64,000 nt of DNA from Arthrobacter sp. AQ5-05 (GTDB lineage: Bacteria; Actinomycetota; Actinomycetes; Actinomycetales; Micrococcaceae), in the NCBI RefSeq assembly GCF_003287975.1, contig NZ_QMKQ01000017.1, forward strand, positions 1-64,000. Direction: 5' to 3'. Both the position numbers and the translations under genes were made by a program. This document shows, in pieces, positions 25,878 to 34,729 of this stretch; positions within the stretch are counted from its first letter, which is position 1; the number at the start of each line of letters is the position of its first letter. Below the pieces are notes generated by a model. It saw only the letters and a program-made list of their open reading frames with translations. It had not been told where the DNA came from and did not search any database.

Positions 25878-25898
25878 CACATAGATTTTATCTATGTG
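25878..25898. promoter_or_regulatory. Perfect 9-bp inverted repeat upstream of the aromatic-acid symporter
   Basis: CACATAGAT (25878-25886) and ATCTATGTG (25890-25898) form a perfect inverted repeat around TTT, 115 bp before the symporter start. A third half-site CATAGAT occurs at 25964-25970, and a possible -10 hexamer GATAAT at 25925-25930 lies between them. This layout suggests an operator controlling the transporter; the cognate regulator could be the LuxR protein upstream or the nearby LysR protein. Confidence 0.6.
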
Positions 25899-26013
25899 TG
25901 GTGCACGCCGCATCTATTGGACAAGATAATGCGAGCTTAGGCACACTGGGGGGTGATGGGTGCCATAGATCTCGTGGTTCCCGAACATCTTGACCTAAGG
26001 TTCCACACACTCC

Positions 26014-27237
26014 ATGAAATCCACTCGCAATAAATGGATCGTTGCCCTGTGCTGGCTGACGGTCGTCTTCGAGGGCTTCGACATCGTCGCCCTCTCCGCT
26101 TCGATTCCCCAGCTGATCGATACCGCGTACGCCGGGATCACCGCGCTTGACGCGACCTTCATCGCCACGATTTCGTTGGTTGGCGTCGGTGCCGGAGCCG
26201 TGCTGATCGGCCCGATCTCGGACCGATACGGACGCCGCAACCCGCTGATGGCCTGCGTGCTGATCTTCTCGATCTTCACCATCCTCTTCCCGTTGATGCC
26301 CACCATTGCCCTTCTGGCCACGGTGCGCATGATCGCGGGCCTAGGCATGGGCGCATGCATGCCCGTGGCCATCACCATGATGCAGGAAGCCGCGGCCTCC
26401 AACGCCCGCGCGCACTCCGCGACCATCACCATGACCGGTTACCACGTCGGCGCCGTGGCCGCCTCGCTCTTCGCGATCCTCGCCCACGCCGACTGGCACC
26501 TGCTCTTCTACATCGGCGGTGCCCTGGGTCTGGTGGTGCTCCCGTTCATGTGGGCCAAGCTGCCCGAGACCCACGCCGTGGGCATCACCCAGGTCGGCAC
26601 CCCGGCACCCAAGACCGGGATGCTGATGCTGTTCACCGGAGGGCTTGCCCGCTCGACCATCGGCCTGTGGGTCGCGGCCTTCATGGGCCTGTTGCTTGTC
26701 TACGGGCTGAACACCTGGCTGCCGCAGCTGATGCGCGGCGCCGGATACAACGTTGCGGATTCCCTGGTGCTGCTGCTGATCCTCAACGTCGGCGCGATCG
26801 CCGGGTTGCTGCTCGGAGGCCGCATCGCGGACAAGCGCGGCGTCAAGGGCACCACGATGTTCTGGTTCACCTCGGCCGCGGTGCTGCTGGCGTTGCTAAG
26901 CATCCGGATGGAAAGCCAGTTGCTGCTCAACGGCGTGGTCCTGGTGACCGGCTTCTTCGTCTTCTGTGCGCAGGTGCTGGTCTACGGTTTTGTCGGCTAC
27001 ATCTACCCCAAACACGTGGTGGGCACCGGGATGGGCATGGTGGCGGGTGTGGGACGCCTGGGGGCCATCGCCGGGCCCGGCCTGACCGGCCTGCTGGTGG
27101 CCAGCGGCCACGCCTACCCCTGGGGCTTCTACCTCTTCGCCGGGGCGGCGTTGCTCGGCATGCTCGCCGTGGCCATCATCCCCAAGCCGGCCGGGCAGGA
27201 TGTTGCCGAGCCGGTGTTGGAGAAGCACTCGGTATAG
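26014..27237 (+). CDS. MFS aromatic acid:H+ symporter, BenK/PcaK type
   Basis: A 407-aa major facilitator with about twelve membrane segments. The family-specific start WIVALCWLTVVFEGFDIVAL with its Asp in the first helix and the loop 2-3 motif GPISDRYGRRNPL mark the AAHS group, which imports benzoate, 4-hydroxybenzoate or protocatechuate with protons. It lies downstream of the LuxR-type gene and converges with a LysR gene. The ribosome site is weak (AAGG about 14 bases upstream). The exact substrate is inferred from the aromatic-acid genes elsewhere in the window. Confidence 0.88.
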   Translation: MKSTRNKWIVALCWLTVVFEGFDIVALSASIPQLIDTAYAGITALDATFIATISLVGVGAGAVLIGPISDRYGRRNPLMACVLIFSIFTILFPLMPTIALLATVRMIAGLGMGACMPVAITMMQEAAASNARAHSATITMTGYHVGAVAASLFAILAHADWHLLFYIGGALGLVVLPFMWAKLPETHAVGITQVGTPAPKTGMLMLFTGGLARSTIGLWVAAFMGLLLVYGLNTWLPQLMRGAGYNVADSLVLLLILNVGAIAGLLLGGRIADKRGVKGTTMFWFTSAAVLLALLSIRMESQLLLNGVVLVTGFFVFCAQVLVYGFVGYIYPKHVVGTGMGMVAGVGRLGAIAGPGLTGLLVASGHAYPWGFYLFAGAALLGMLAVAIIPKPAGQDVAEPVLEKHSV

Positions 27238-27360
27238 CGGTTCTCCCGGGGCAATGAGTGAGGGGGCGTGCGCCCGGAATCCGTGGGTGCGGAACCCGGT
27301 GCACGCCCTTTCCGCTGCGCCGGGTGTCCGGGGCGTGGCCCGGCCGGAACCGCGGCCCGC

Positions 27361-28278
27361 TCAGTCCGTTGCGGGACCGAGCGCCGAGGGCATGTCGCGC
27401 AACGACTCGCGCACCAACTCGCGGAACCAGAGCGCCGGCCCGCTGGCAGCGATCTTGTGGTCGGTGTAGACGTCCACGGAAAAGGCGGGGCTGTCCACCG
27501 GAAGCTCGCGGTGTTCCAGCGGCCAATGCCGGCAGAATCTCTCGGCGATTTCCAGCGGAACGACGGCGGCCAGCGAGCCTTCCAGCAGCACCGAGGGCAA
27601 CGCGGAAAAATGATGCACACGCAGGGCGGTGCGCAACCGGATCCCCGAATCGGCCAGCCTTTCCTCGATCTGCCCGTGGCCCGCGGTCGGATCGATGGTC
27701 ACGAAGTTCAGTGCGTCAAACTGCTTGTCGGAGAGCTTGGCCTGCTTCGGCGCCATGCTGCGCGGCAACAGGCAGACATAGCGGTCCTTGATCACGCCCT
27801 CGCGCCGGGCCCCTCCGCCAAGCACCAGCGACGTCAGCGCGGCATCGACCTGCCCGTGGGCGAGCCAATGCGGTATCCGTTCCACGTTCATGGGGACCGA
27901 TTCCAGGCTGGCGTGCGGCGCAAGGGTGCCGAAGTGCCGCATGATCGAGGGGAGGAAAATGACCTCGCCGATGTCGGACAGGCAGATCCGGAAGGTTCGC
28001 ACGGTGGTGGACGGGTCGAAGGCCGCGCTGGAATCGATGGCTCCGTCGATGGCGTCCACCGAGGAGCGGAAGACCTGGAACAGCTCATGGGCGCGGTTGG
28101 TCGGAACGAGTCCGCGGGGCCCGCGGACAAAGAGCGGGTCGCCCAATTGCGTGCGCAGCCGCGCCAGGGAATGCGAGACCGTCGGTTGGGTGAGCGAGAG
28201 CTCCTCGGCTGCACGGGTGACGCTTTTTGCCGCGTAGATTTCCAGGAAGGTCCGCAAGAGATTCAGGTCCAGGCTCAT
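27361..28278 (-). CDS. LysR-family transcriptional regulator
   Basis: A 305-aa LysR protein. The N-terminal winged helix is clear (DLNLLRTFLEIYAAKSVTRA, then AEELSLTQPTVSHSLARLR), followed by the usual two-lobed effector domain. It is divergent from the aldehyde dehydrogenase gene at 28483 and a LysR-type box lies 12 bp before its own start. It most likely activates that gene in response to an aromatic ligand and represses itself. Confidence 0.9.
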   Translation of the reverse strand: MSLDLNLLRTFLEIYAAKSVTRAAEELSLTQPTVSHSLARLRTQLGDPLFVRGPRGLVPTNRAHELFQVFRSSVDAIDGAIDSSAAFDPSTTVRTFRICLSDIGEVIFLPSIMRHFGTLAPHASLESVPMNVERIPHWLAHGQVDAALTSLVLGGGARREGVIKDRYVCLLPRSMAPKQAKLSDKQFDALNFVTIDPTAGHGQIEERLADSGIRLRTALRVHHFSALPSVLLEGSLAAVVPLEIAERFCRHWPLEHRELPVDSPAFSVDVYTDHKIAASGPALWFRELVRESLRDMPSALGPATD

Positions 28279-28289
28279 GCGCCAACTCT

Positions 28290-28304
28290 ATCGAAGTGAT
28301 CGAT
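28290..28304. promoter_or_regulatory. LysR-type binding box
   Basis: ATCGA-AGTGA-TCGAT is a perfect inverted repeat containing the T-N11-A pattern of LysR recognition sites. It lies in the 204-bp region between the divergent LysR gene (start 28278) and the aldehyde dehydrogenase gene (start 28483), close to the LysR gene. It therefore fits a combined autoregulation and activation site. Confidence 0.6.
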
Positions 28305-28482
28305 GGGCAATTGCGCGTACATTCGGTGGACTGATGCGTGGTTCTGGCCTAGCGTGGACATGGGGCAGATGACGAGCGGGGGCAGAGCCGAAGGTCGGCG
28401 CCAAAGGCCAGGATTCCACGTCCCGCGGTCGCGCCCCACGCGGAAACACCGCATGCCGGTCCACCAGAAAAGGAACCACAAA

Positions 28483-29943
28483 GTGCCACTGCTTGAAGAA
28501 TCACTCTGGAACTCGAAGATCAACATCAACGGCTGGGTTGCCGGCGGTGCCGGCACCCAGGACGTTGTGGAGCCGGCCACCGGAAACGTCCTGGGTGTAC
28601 TCGGGGTGGCCTCGGCCGAGGACGTGTTGCGTGCCTCCACCGCTGCGGCCAAGGCGCAGGTCGCCTGGGCGGCGAAGAAGCCCGAGGAGCGGGCAGCGGT
28701 GCTGCGCAAGGCGGGGCTGCTGTGGGAAGAGCACGCCGAGGAGATCAATGACTGGCTGGTGCGCGAGTCCGGCGGCATTCCCGCCAAGGCGGCTCTGGAG
28801 ACGCACACCGCGGCCAACGAATGCTACGAGGCCTCCGCACTCCCGTCGCTGCCCGCCGGCGACGTGCTGACCACCAACGAGGACCGCTGGTCCTTTGCCC
28901 GGCGTCGCCCCGTGGGTGTCGTGTCCGTGATCGCACCGTTCAACTTCCCGCTGATCCTGGGCATTCGTGCCGTCGCACCGGCACTGGCCCTGGGCAACGC
29001 CGTGCTGCTCAAGCCGGACCCACGCACCTCGGTCTGCGCCGGCGTGTCAATCATGCGGATTTTCGAGGAGGCGGGCCTGCCCGAGGGCCTGCTGCACCTG
29101 CTTCCCGGCGGAGCGGAGGTCGGCGCAGCAGTGGTCGAGGCCCCCGAGGTCCGGGTCATCGCGTTCACCGGTTCCACCGCCGCCGGACGCAAGATCGGCG
29201 AGAGCGCCGCCCGGCTGCTCAAGCGCGCCCACCTCGAGCTGGGAGGCAACAGCGCCATGATCGTGCTGCCCGGTGCCGACCTGGCCAAGGCCGCCTCCGC
29301 GGCGGCATTCGGCTCTTTCATGCACCAGGGCCAAATCTGCATGGCCACCGGCCGGCATATCGTGCACCGGGACATCTACGAGGACTATGTGGCGGCCTTG
29401 GCCGAAAAGGCGAAGAACCTGCCGATGGGAGATCCGAAGTCCGGAACCGTGGCGATCGGGCCGGTCATCGACGGGCGGCAGCTGGAGCGGATCGATTCCA
29501 TGGTGCAGGCGGCAGTCGCCGGCGGTGCGCGGCTGGCCGCCGGCGGAAGCCGCGGGGAGGGCTGGTTTTACCCGCCCACCGTGCTGGCGGACCTGGACCC
29601 GGAGCACGCTGCGTGGAAGGAGGAGATCTTTGGGCCGGTCGCCCCGGTGCGCAGCTTCTCCACCATCGACGAAGCGATTGAGATGGCCAACGACTCGGAC
29701 TACGGGCTCTCGGTGTCCATCCTCGGGGACGTGGGCATGGCCATGAAGATCGCCGACAGGGTTCAATCCGGCAAGGTCCACATCAATGAGCAGACCGTCT
29801 CCGACGAGCCCAACTCGCCGTTCGGCGGGGTCAAGGACTCCGGCAACGGCGGACGCATCGGCGGGGCGGCGGCCAACATGGAGGCGTTCACCGAGACGCA
29901 GTGGCTGACCATGCGTCCGGAGATCGCACCCTACCCGTTCTAG
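28483..29943 (+). CDS. Benzaldehyde/vanillin-type aldehyde dehydrogenase
   Basis: A 486-aa aldehyde dehydrogenase of the XylC/Vdh group, oxidising aromatic aldehydes such as benzaldehyde or vanillin to acids with NAD(P)+. Catalytic Cys is near residue 286 in HQGQICMATGRH, the Glu near 252 in HLELGGNSA, and the Asn in APFNFPLI. The GTG at 28483 is chosen because AAAAGGAA lies just before it; an ATG at 28453 is in frame but lacks such a site. The divergent LysR gene is the likely regulator. Given the LigM and pca genes further on, vanillin dehydrogenase is a good guess, not a proven one. Confidence 0.85.
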   Translation: MPLLEESLWNSKININGWVAGGAGTQDVVEPATGNVLGVLGVASAEDVLRASTAAAKAQVAWAAKKPEERAAVLRKAGLLWEEHAEEINDWLVRESGGIPAKAALETHTAANECYEASALPSLPAGDVLTTNEDRWSFARRRPVGVVSVIAPFNFPLILGIRAVAPALALGNAVLLKPDPRTSVCAGVSIMRIFEEAGLPEGLLHLLPGGAEVGAAVVEAPEVRVIAFTGSTAAGRKIGESAARLLKRAHLELGGNSAMIVLPGADLAKAASAAAFGSFMHQGQICMATGRHIVHRDIYEDYVAALAEKAKNLPMGDPKSGTVAIGPVIDGRQLERIDSMVQAAVAGGARLAAGGSRGEGWFYPPTVLADLDPEHAAWKEEIFGPVAPVRSFSTIDEAIEMANDSDYGLSVSILGDVGMAMKIADRVQSGKVHINEQTVSDEPNSPFGGVKDSGNGGRIGGAAANMEAFTETQWLTMRPEIAPYPF

Positions 29944-29960
29944 GGGCGCACCCAACGGGT

Positions 29961-29998
29961 GAAGGTCCCGGCGGTTCAAAGGAACCGCCGGGGCCTTC
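29961..29998 (+). terminator. Hairpin terminator after the aldehyde dehydrogenase gene
   Basis: A 17-bp stem pairs 29961-29977 with 29982-29998 around a 4-base loop, with only one G-T wobble. It begins 18 bp after the aldehyde dehydrogenase stop and separates it from the next promoter. There is no U-run, as is common for high-GC actinobacterial terminators. Confidence 0.7.
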
Positions 29999-30051
29999 CC
30001 GTCTCGAGGCCCGCCTGGGCGTAAGGCACGGCAACTACCAGCGGAAAAAGC

Positions 30052-30080
30052 TTGAAGCGTCAACTAATCTGGTTTAGAAT
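30052..30080 (+). promoter_or_regulatory. SigA-type promoter giving a leaderless mRNA
   Basis: TTGAAG at 30052-30057 and TAGAAT at 30075-30080 are separated by exactly 17 bp and each matches four to five of six consensus bases. The ATG of the dioxygenase is at 30087, seven bases after the -10 box, where transcription should begin. No ribosome site precedes it. The transcript is therefore predicted to be leaderless, a mode common in actinobacteria. Confidence 0.65.
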
Positions 30081-30086
30081 GGTCCC

Positions 30087-30884
30087 ATGACTACTGCAGC
30101 CGACCTCCCTCCGGTGCTCTTCCTCTCCCATGGCGCACCGCCGCTCGCCGACGACGCCACCTGGACCGCCGAGCTTGCGGCCTGGTCGGGAACCATGGAA
30201 AAGCCCAAGGACATCCTGATGGTCTCCGCGCACTGGGAGAACGCACCGGTGACGCTGAGCGCCACCCACCGCAAGCAGGAACTCGTCTATGACTTCCGGG
30301 GCTTCCCGCAGCACTACTACGATGTGCGCTACGACGCACCGATGGCACCGGAGCTGGCCGACGAGGTCGCCCGGCTGACCGGCAACCACGGCCACCACGT
30401 GGAACGCGACGAGACGCGCGGTCTGGACCACGGTGCCTATGTACCGCTGAAGGAAATGTTCCCCGATGCCGACGTGCCGGTGGTGCAGATGTCGATGCCC
30501 ACGCTGGACCCGCAGGGCCTCTTTGCCTTGGGCCAGTCGCTCGCCCCGCTGCGCGAGCGCGGCACCATGATCATCGGTTCGGGCTTCACCACGCACAACC
30601 TGCGCTGGTTCAATCCGGCTGCAGGTCCTGACACCTCCCCGCCGACGGCCTCGAGCGAGTTCGACCAGTGGGCGGAGGAAGCCATGGCCCGCGGGGACGT
30701 GGATTCCATCCTCGATTTCCTGCACAAGGCACCGGCCGCCCGCGAGGCACATCCGCGCTCCGAGCACTGGGCGCCGCTCTACGTCGCCTTGGGCGCGGCA
30801 TATGCCTCGGGAGGCATCAAGGCCAAGACCGCGATCGACGGCTTCTGGTTCGGGCTGTCCAAGCGTTCCTGGTCGCTGACCTAA
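30087..30884 (+). CDS. Class III extradiol dioxygenase family protein (DODA type)
   Basis: A 265-aa protein of the LigB/4,5-DOPA dioxygenase (YgiD) family, non-haem Fe(II) or zinc enzymes. Metal-ligand type motifs are the early LFLSHGAPPL, SAHWEN near residue 48-53, the LDHGAYVPL segment near 114-122, and the late SEHWAPLYVALGA. It could cleave catechol-type rings, but many members have unknown substrates. The start follows a promoter with no leader. It converges on a GNAT gene and appears to be a single-gene unit. Confidence 0.85.
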   Translation: MTTAADLPPVLFLSHGAPPLADDATWTAELAAWSGTMEKPKDILMVSAHWENAPVTLSATHRKQELVYDFRGFPQHYYDVRYDAPMAPELADEVARLTGNHGHHVERDETRGLDHGAYVPLKEMFPDADVPVVQMSMPTLDPQGLFALGQSLAPLRERGTMIIGSGFTTHNLRWFNPAAGPDTSPPTASSEFDQWAEEAMARGDVDSILDFLHKAPAAREAHPRSEHWAPLYVALGAAYASGGIKAKTAIDGFWFGLSKRSWSLT

Positions 30885-30909
30885 ACGTTGGCCTGGCCAG
30901 GAATCAGCG

Positions 30910-31503
30910 TCAGAGGTCGCGGCGCATGACCAACCGCGGCATCCTGCTGGCCACCGCGTCGGTGGTGCCGATGACGCGGAAGCCGGCCCGCTCGAACATC
31001 GCCCGGGTGCCGACGAACGCCATCGTGGTGTCCATCCTTCCGTCCGGGTCCACGGGGTGGGCCTCGATGGCCGGTGCCCCGCGGGAGGCCGCATGGGCGA
31101 CGGCACCGTCGAGCAGGTGCTCGGTGACGCCCTGCCTGCGGTGGCCGCTGCGCACCACCACGCAGATGATGCTCCACACCGGAACCGCATCCACGGGCCG
31201 GATGAGCTTGGAGGCCACCAGGCGCGGGATTTCGGCGCGCGGGCCGATGCTGCACCACCCGACGGGCTCGCCGTCGCGGTAGGTGATCACCCCGGGCGGG
31301 TTGTCCCGCTCGCAGAGTTTGCGCATGGCCGTTTCGCGGTTGCCTTCGCCGAGTTCCCCGATGTCCTTGACGCGCAGGCGATGCGAGAGGCACCAGCAGT
31401 GGGGTTCCCTCCGGGTCGGGTTGATGACGTCGGCGAAGTCCTCGAAGCGGTCGGGGGTGACCGGATGGGTTTCCCACCGGGTGTCCTGCACTGTGTTGTT
31501 CAT
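30910..31503 (-). CDS. GNAT-family N-acetyltransferase
   Basis: A 197-aa acetyltransferase. The acetyl-CoA binding motif is visible as VVVRSGHRRQGVTEHLLDGAV near residues 115-135, followed by a typical FERAGFRVIG end. The N-terminus has an unusual PHCWCLSHRLR cysteine/histidine segment seen in a subgroup of small GNAT proteins. The substrate is unknown. It converges on the dioxygenase gene and is divergent from the F420/NADP oxidoreductase gene. Confidence 0.8.
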   Translation of the reverse strand: MNNTVQDTRWETHPVTPDRFEDFADVINPTRREPHCWCLSHRLRVKDIGELGEGNRETAMRKLCERDNPPGVITYRDGEPVGWCSIGPRAEIPRLVASKLIRPVDAVPVWSIICVVVRSGHRRQGVTEHLLDGAVAHAASRGAPAIEAHPVDPDGRMDTTMAFVGTRAMFERAGFRVIGTTDAVASRMPRLVMRRDL

Positions 31504-31607
31504 GGGGTCAATTCTGCCCGTGCACCCAGAGCCCGACCAGAGCCGGGCGGGCGCTTAACGTGCCGGAAGAATGGAATGCACCGGCCCGCAGCCATGTTGA
31601 CAACAGC

Positions 31608-32249
31608 ATGACAACGATCGGAACCATCGGAGCAGGACATATTGGATCGCAGATCGCACGCAGGGCCGTGCAGCTGGGGTACGACGTGGTCATCGGCAAT
31701 TCGCGCGGGCCCGAAACCCTCGCGGAACCGGTGGCCGAATTGGGGCCGCATGCGCGTGCCGCCACCGCAGCCGAGGCCGGGGCGGCGGCCGACTTCGCCG
31801 TGGTCACCATCCCGCTGAAGAACTACCAGGCGCTTCCCGCCGAAGCGCTGGCGGGCAAGGTCGTGATCGACACGATCAACTATTACTGGGAGCGGGACGG
31901 CCGCATCAACGCGCTGGATCGGGGCGAGGCCACGACCTCGGGCCTGGTCCAGGAACACCTGGCAACTTCGAAGGTCGCCAAGGGCTTCAACCACATTCTC
32001 GCGGCGGACATCACCACCGAAGGCTCCCCGGCCGGCACCGAGAACCGCCGGGCGCTGGCCACGGCCAGCGACCACGAGGCCGCCGCGGCGCTGGTCACCC
32101 GGCTTTACGACGAGTTCGGCTTCGGCAACGTGCAGATCGGCCCGCTGGCCGAAAGCTGGCGGGTGGAGCGTGACCGCCCCGCCTACGCGGTGCGGCAGAA
32201 CGTGGCGGAGCTGGAGGCGAACCTGGCCAAGGCTCCGCGGGTGATCTAG
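31608..32249 (+). CDS. NADP/F420-dependent oxidoreductase-like protein
   Basis: A 213-aa protein whose N-terminal half is a Rossmann domain of the NADP oxidoreductase, coenzyme F420-dependent family: TIGTIGAGHIGSQIARRAVQ then the NSRGPETL loop for the NADP phosphate. It lacks the long C-terminal domain of pyrroline-5-carboxylate reductases. Many actinobacterial members are called NADPH-dependent F420 reductases, but whether this host makes F420 is not shown here. ATG 31608 is chosen as it starts right at the Rossmann strand. Confidence 0.75.
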   Translation: MTTIGTIGAGHIGSQIARRAVQLGYDVVIGNSRGPETLAEPVAELGPHARAATAAEAGAAADFAVVTIPLKNYQALPAEALAGKVVIDTINYYWERDGRINALDRGEATTSGLVQEHLATSKVAKGFNHILAADITTEGSPAGTENRRALATASDHEAAAALVTRLYDEFGFGNVQIGPLAESWRVERDRPAYAVRQNVAELEANLAKAPRVI

Positions 32250-32335
32250 CAGGTTGCCGGGCCCGTGACCGGCACCTGGCCGGAACAAGAAGTGCTCGCC
32301 CGGTGCAAGCGCCGCCCAGTGGGTAGGGCCGCAAG

Positions 32336-33148
32336 CTAACGGGCCGACCAGCCTCCATCCATTGCGTGGCTTGCACCGGTCACCATGGCCGCCTCGTCGC
32401 TGGCCAGCCAGGCCACCAACGAGGCAACCTCGTGGGGCTCGACCAGGCGCTTGATGGCGCTTTCGGTCAGCATGATCCTGGCCAGCACCTCGGCCTCGGG
32501 GATGGAATGGACCCGGGCCTGGTCGGCCAGCTGTTTCTCCACCAGCGGGGTCCGGACGTAGCCGGGGTTGACGCAATTGCTGGTCACCCCGTGCTCGCCG
32601 CCCTCGAGCGCGGTGACCTTGGACAGCCCCTCGAGCCCGTGCTTGGCGGTCACGTAGGCGGACTTGAACGGGGAGGCGCGCAGCCCGTGCACCGAGGAGA
32701 CGTTGATGATCCGCCCGAACCCCCGCGCATACATCTTCGGCAGTGCCGCGCGGACCAGCAGGAACGGGACCTCCAGCATCAGGGCCATGATCCGGCGGAA
32801 CGCGGCCGGATCGAAGTCCTGGATCGGGCTGATGTGCTGGATCCCGGCATTGTTGACCAGGATGTCCACCCCGTTCAGCGCCTCGGCCAGCTTGTCATCG
32901 GCGACCGCATCCGGATCGAGCAGGTCGACCACCCAGCTGGAGCCGCCGACTTCCGCCGCCGCCGCCTCGGCACCGGCCGAGTCCCTGTCGGCGACGACGA
33001 CGTGGGCGCCGCGGGCGGCCAGCGCCCGCACCACGGCCAGTCCGATCCCGCTGGCACCGCCGGTGACCAGCGCCCGCCGGCCGGCCAGGGGGTGAGAAGC
33101 CGGTTGGAGGGCTTGCCGGGTCATCCGGTCGGATTCCTGGTTGGTCAT
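32336..33148 (-). CDS. 3-hydroxybutyrate dehydrogenase, SDR family
   Basis: A 270-aa short-chain dehydrogenase oxidising 3-hydroxybutyrate to acetoacetate with NAD+. The cofactor motif is TGGASGIG, the structural motif NNAG, and the catalytic Ser/Tyr/Lys lie in NVSSVHGLRASPFKSAYVTAK. The sequences VHGLRASPFKSAYVTAKHGL and NPGYVRTPLVEKQ are typical of HbdH enzymes. ATG 33148 follows AAGGGAA. It lies 52 bp after the transporter gene at 33201 on the same strand, suggesting uptake and oxidation of 3-hydroxybutyrate or a related acid as one operon. Confidence 0.85.
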   Translation of the reverse strand: MTNQESDRMTRQALQPASHPLAGRRALVTGGASGIGLAVVRALAARGAHVVVADRDSAGAEAAAAEVGGSSWVVDLLDPDAVADDKLAEALNGVDILVNNAGIQHISPIQDFDPAAFRRIMALMLEVPFLLVRAALPKMYARGFGRIINVSSVHGLRASPFKSAYVTAKHGLEGLSKVTALEGGEHGVTSNCVNPGYVRTPLVEKQLADQARVHSIPEAEVLARIMLTESAIKRLVEPHEVASLVAWLASDEAAMVTGASHAMDGGWSAR

Positions 33149-33200
33149 GATTTTTCCCTTGTGTGGAGCATGTTGGTGCAATGTGCGGGCGTTGCGTGGC

Positions 33201-34574
33201 TCAGTTGCCGACCCTGGCCGTGTTCAGCCCGTGCTTGCGGGCATCGGCGTCGTCGATGTCGTGCAGCGAGACCCCGCGGGTTTCCTTCAGCGTGATGACA
33301 GCGACGGCGGTGATGGCACAGGCGACCGCCACGTAGATGGCCACCGGCAGCCACGAGCCGAAGTCCTGCAGCAGCGCGGTCGCGATGATCGGAGCCATCG
33401 AGCCGGCGATGATCGAGGTGACCTGGTAGCCCAGCGAGACCCCGGAGTAGCGCATGCGGGTGGGGAACATTTCGGCCATGATGGCCGGCTGGCCCGCGTA
33501 CATCAGCGCGTGGAAGCACAGGCCGATGGTGACGGCGGCAATGATGATGATGGGGTTCCGGGTGTCGAACATCGGGAAGGCGAAGAACGCCCAGCTGGCC
33601 CCGAGCACCGCACCGGCCAGATAGACCGGCTTGCGGCCGAAGGCATCCGAGAGCCGCCCGACCTGCGGGATCACGATGAAGTGGATGACGTGGGCGACCA
33701 GCAGGGCCAGCAGCAGCTGGCTGGTGTCATACGCGTGCACCGTTTTCAGGTAGACAATCGTGAAGGACACGATCACGTAGTAGAGGATGTTTTCGGCGAA
33801 GCGCAGGCCCATGGCACCGAAAATGCCCTTGGGGTACTTCCGCACGACCTCGAGCGCGCCGTAGCTGGCGGCCTGGTCGGCCTCGGCCTGGGCGCGGGCC
33901 TCGAGGAAGATCGGTGCCTCGGAAACGTGGGTGCGGATGTAGTAGCCGATGATGACGATGAACGCGGACACCCAGAAGGCCACGCGCCAGCCCCAGGACA
34001 GGAACTGCTCGGCCGGGAGGATCCAGCTCATGCCCAGCAGCACCAGGGTGGCCAGCAGGTTGCCCACCGGAACCGCGGCCTGCGGCCAGCTGGACCAGAA
34101 GCCACGCGATGAGTTCGGGCTGTGCTCGGCCACCAGCAGCACGGCCCCGCCCCACTCCCCGCCCACGGCGAAGCCCTGGACGAAGCGCAGGACCACCAGC
34201 AGCGCCGGGGCCCAGTAGCCGATGGAGTTGAAGCCGGGCAGGCAGCCCATGAGGAACGTGGCGACGCCGACCATGACGATGGTGACCTGCAGGGTGTGCT
34301 TGCGCCCGAGCCTGTCGCCGATCTGGCCGAAGACGATGCCGCCCAGCGGTCGGGCGATGAAGCCGACGGCGTAGGTCAGGAACGCGGCGATGATGCCGTC
34401 CAGCTCCGTGTCCGCGTTGGGGAAGAAGAACTTGCCGAAGACCAGCGAGGCGGCGGTGGCGTAGAGGAAGAATTCATACCATTCCACCACCGTGCCCACC
34501 ATCGAGGCGGCCACGACTTTCTTCAGTCCGGACGTCTTCGTCTCCTGGACGTCCGTCAGCTTGCTGGTGCTCAT
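33201..34574 (-). CDS. MHS-family MFS transporter
   Basis: A 457-aa major facilitator of the metabolite:H+ symporter group (relatives of KgtP, ProP and ShiA) with about twelve membrane segments. The signature GTVVEWYEFFLYATAASLVF near the N-terminus and GDRLGRKHTL in loop 2-3 are clear, as is GFAVGGEWGGAVLL. ATG 34574 is chosen at the start of the conserved N-terminus. It precedes the 3-hydroxybutyrate dehydrogenase gene and diverges from a LysR gene, so an organic acid is the likely cargo. Confidence 0.88.
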   Translation of the reverse strand: MSTSKLTDVQETKTSGLKKVVAASMVGTVVEWYEFFLYATAASLVFGKFFFPNADTELDGIIAAFLTYAVGFIARPLGGIVFGQIGDRLGRKHTLQVTIVMVGVATFLMGCLPGFNSIGYWAPALLVVLRFVQGFAVGGEWGGAVLLVAEHSPNSSRGFWSSWPQAAVPVGNLLATLVLLGMSWILPAEQFLSWGWRVAFWVSAFIVIIGYYIRTHVSEAPIFLEARAQAEADQAASYGALEVVRKYPKGIFGAMGLRFAENILYYVIVSFTIVYLKTVHAYDTSQLLLALLVAHVIHFIVIPQVGRLSDAFGRKPVYLAGAVLGASWAFFAFPMFDTRNPIIIIAAVTIGLCFHALMYAGQPAIMAEMFPTRMRYSGVSLGYQVTSIIAGSMAPIIATALLQDFGSWLPVAIYVAVACAITAVAVITLKETRGVSLHDIDDADARKHGLNTARVGN

Positions 34575-34698
34575 CTTTGCACTCCGTATGTTTTGCAGGT
34601 GTCGGCGTTGACGCCGGCCTTGAGGGGGACTGTGTGCTGCCGCACAGGGAAGCTTCACCCCAGTATGGACACTGCCGATGATGTGCATCAATGACCAG

Positions 34699-34721
34699 TT
34701 GCGCAGTGATCGGGTGCACAA
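34699..34721. promoter_or_regulatory. Possible LysR-type site
   Basis: TTGCGCA (34699-34705) and TGCACAA (34715-34721) form an inverted repeat with one mismatch, ending 8 bp before the LysR start and lying between it and the divergent MHS transporter gene. Placement fits an autoregulatory LysR box; the match is imperfect. Confidence 0.4.
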
Positions 34722-34729
34722 TTGCAGAT

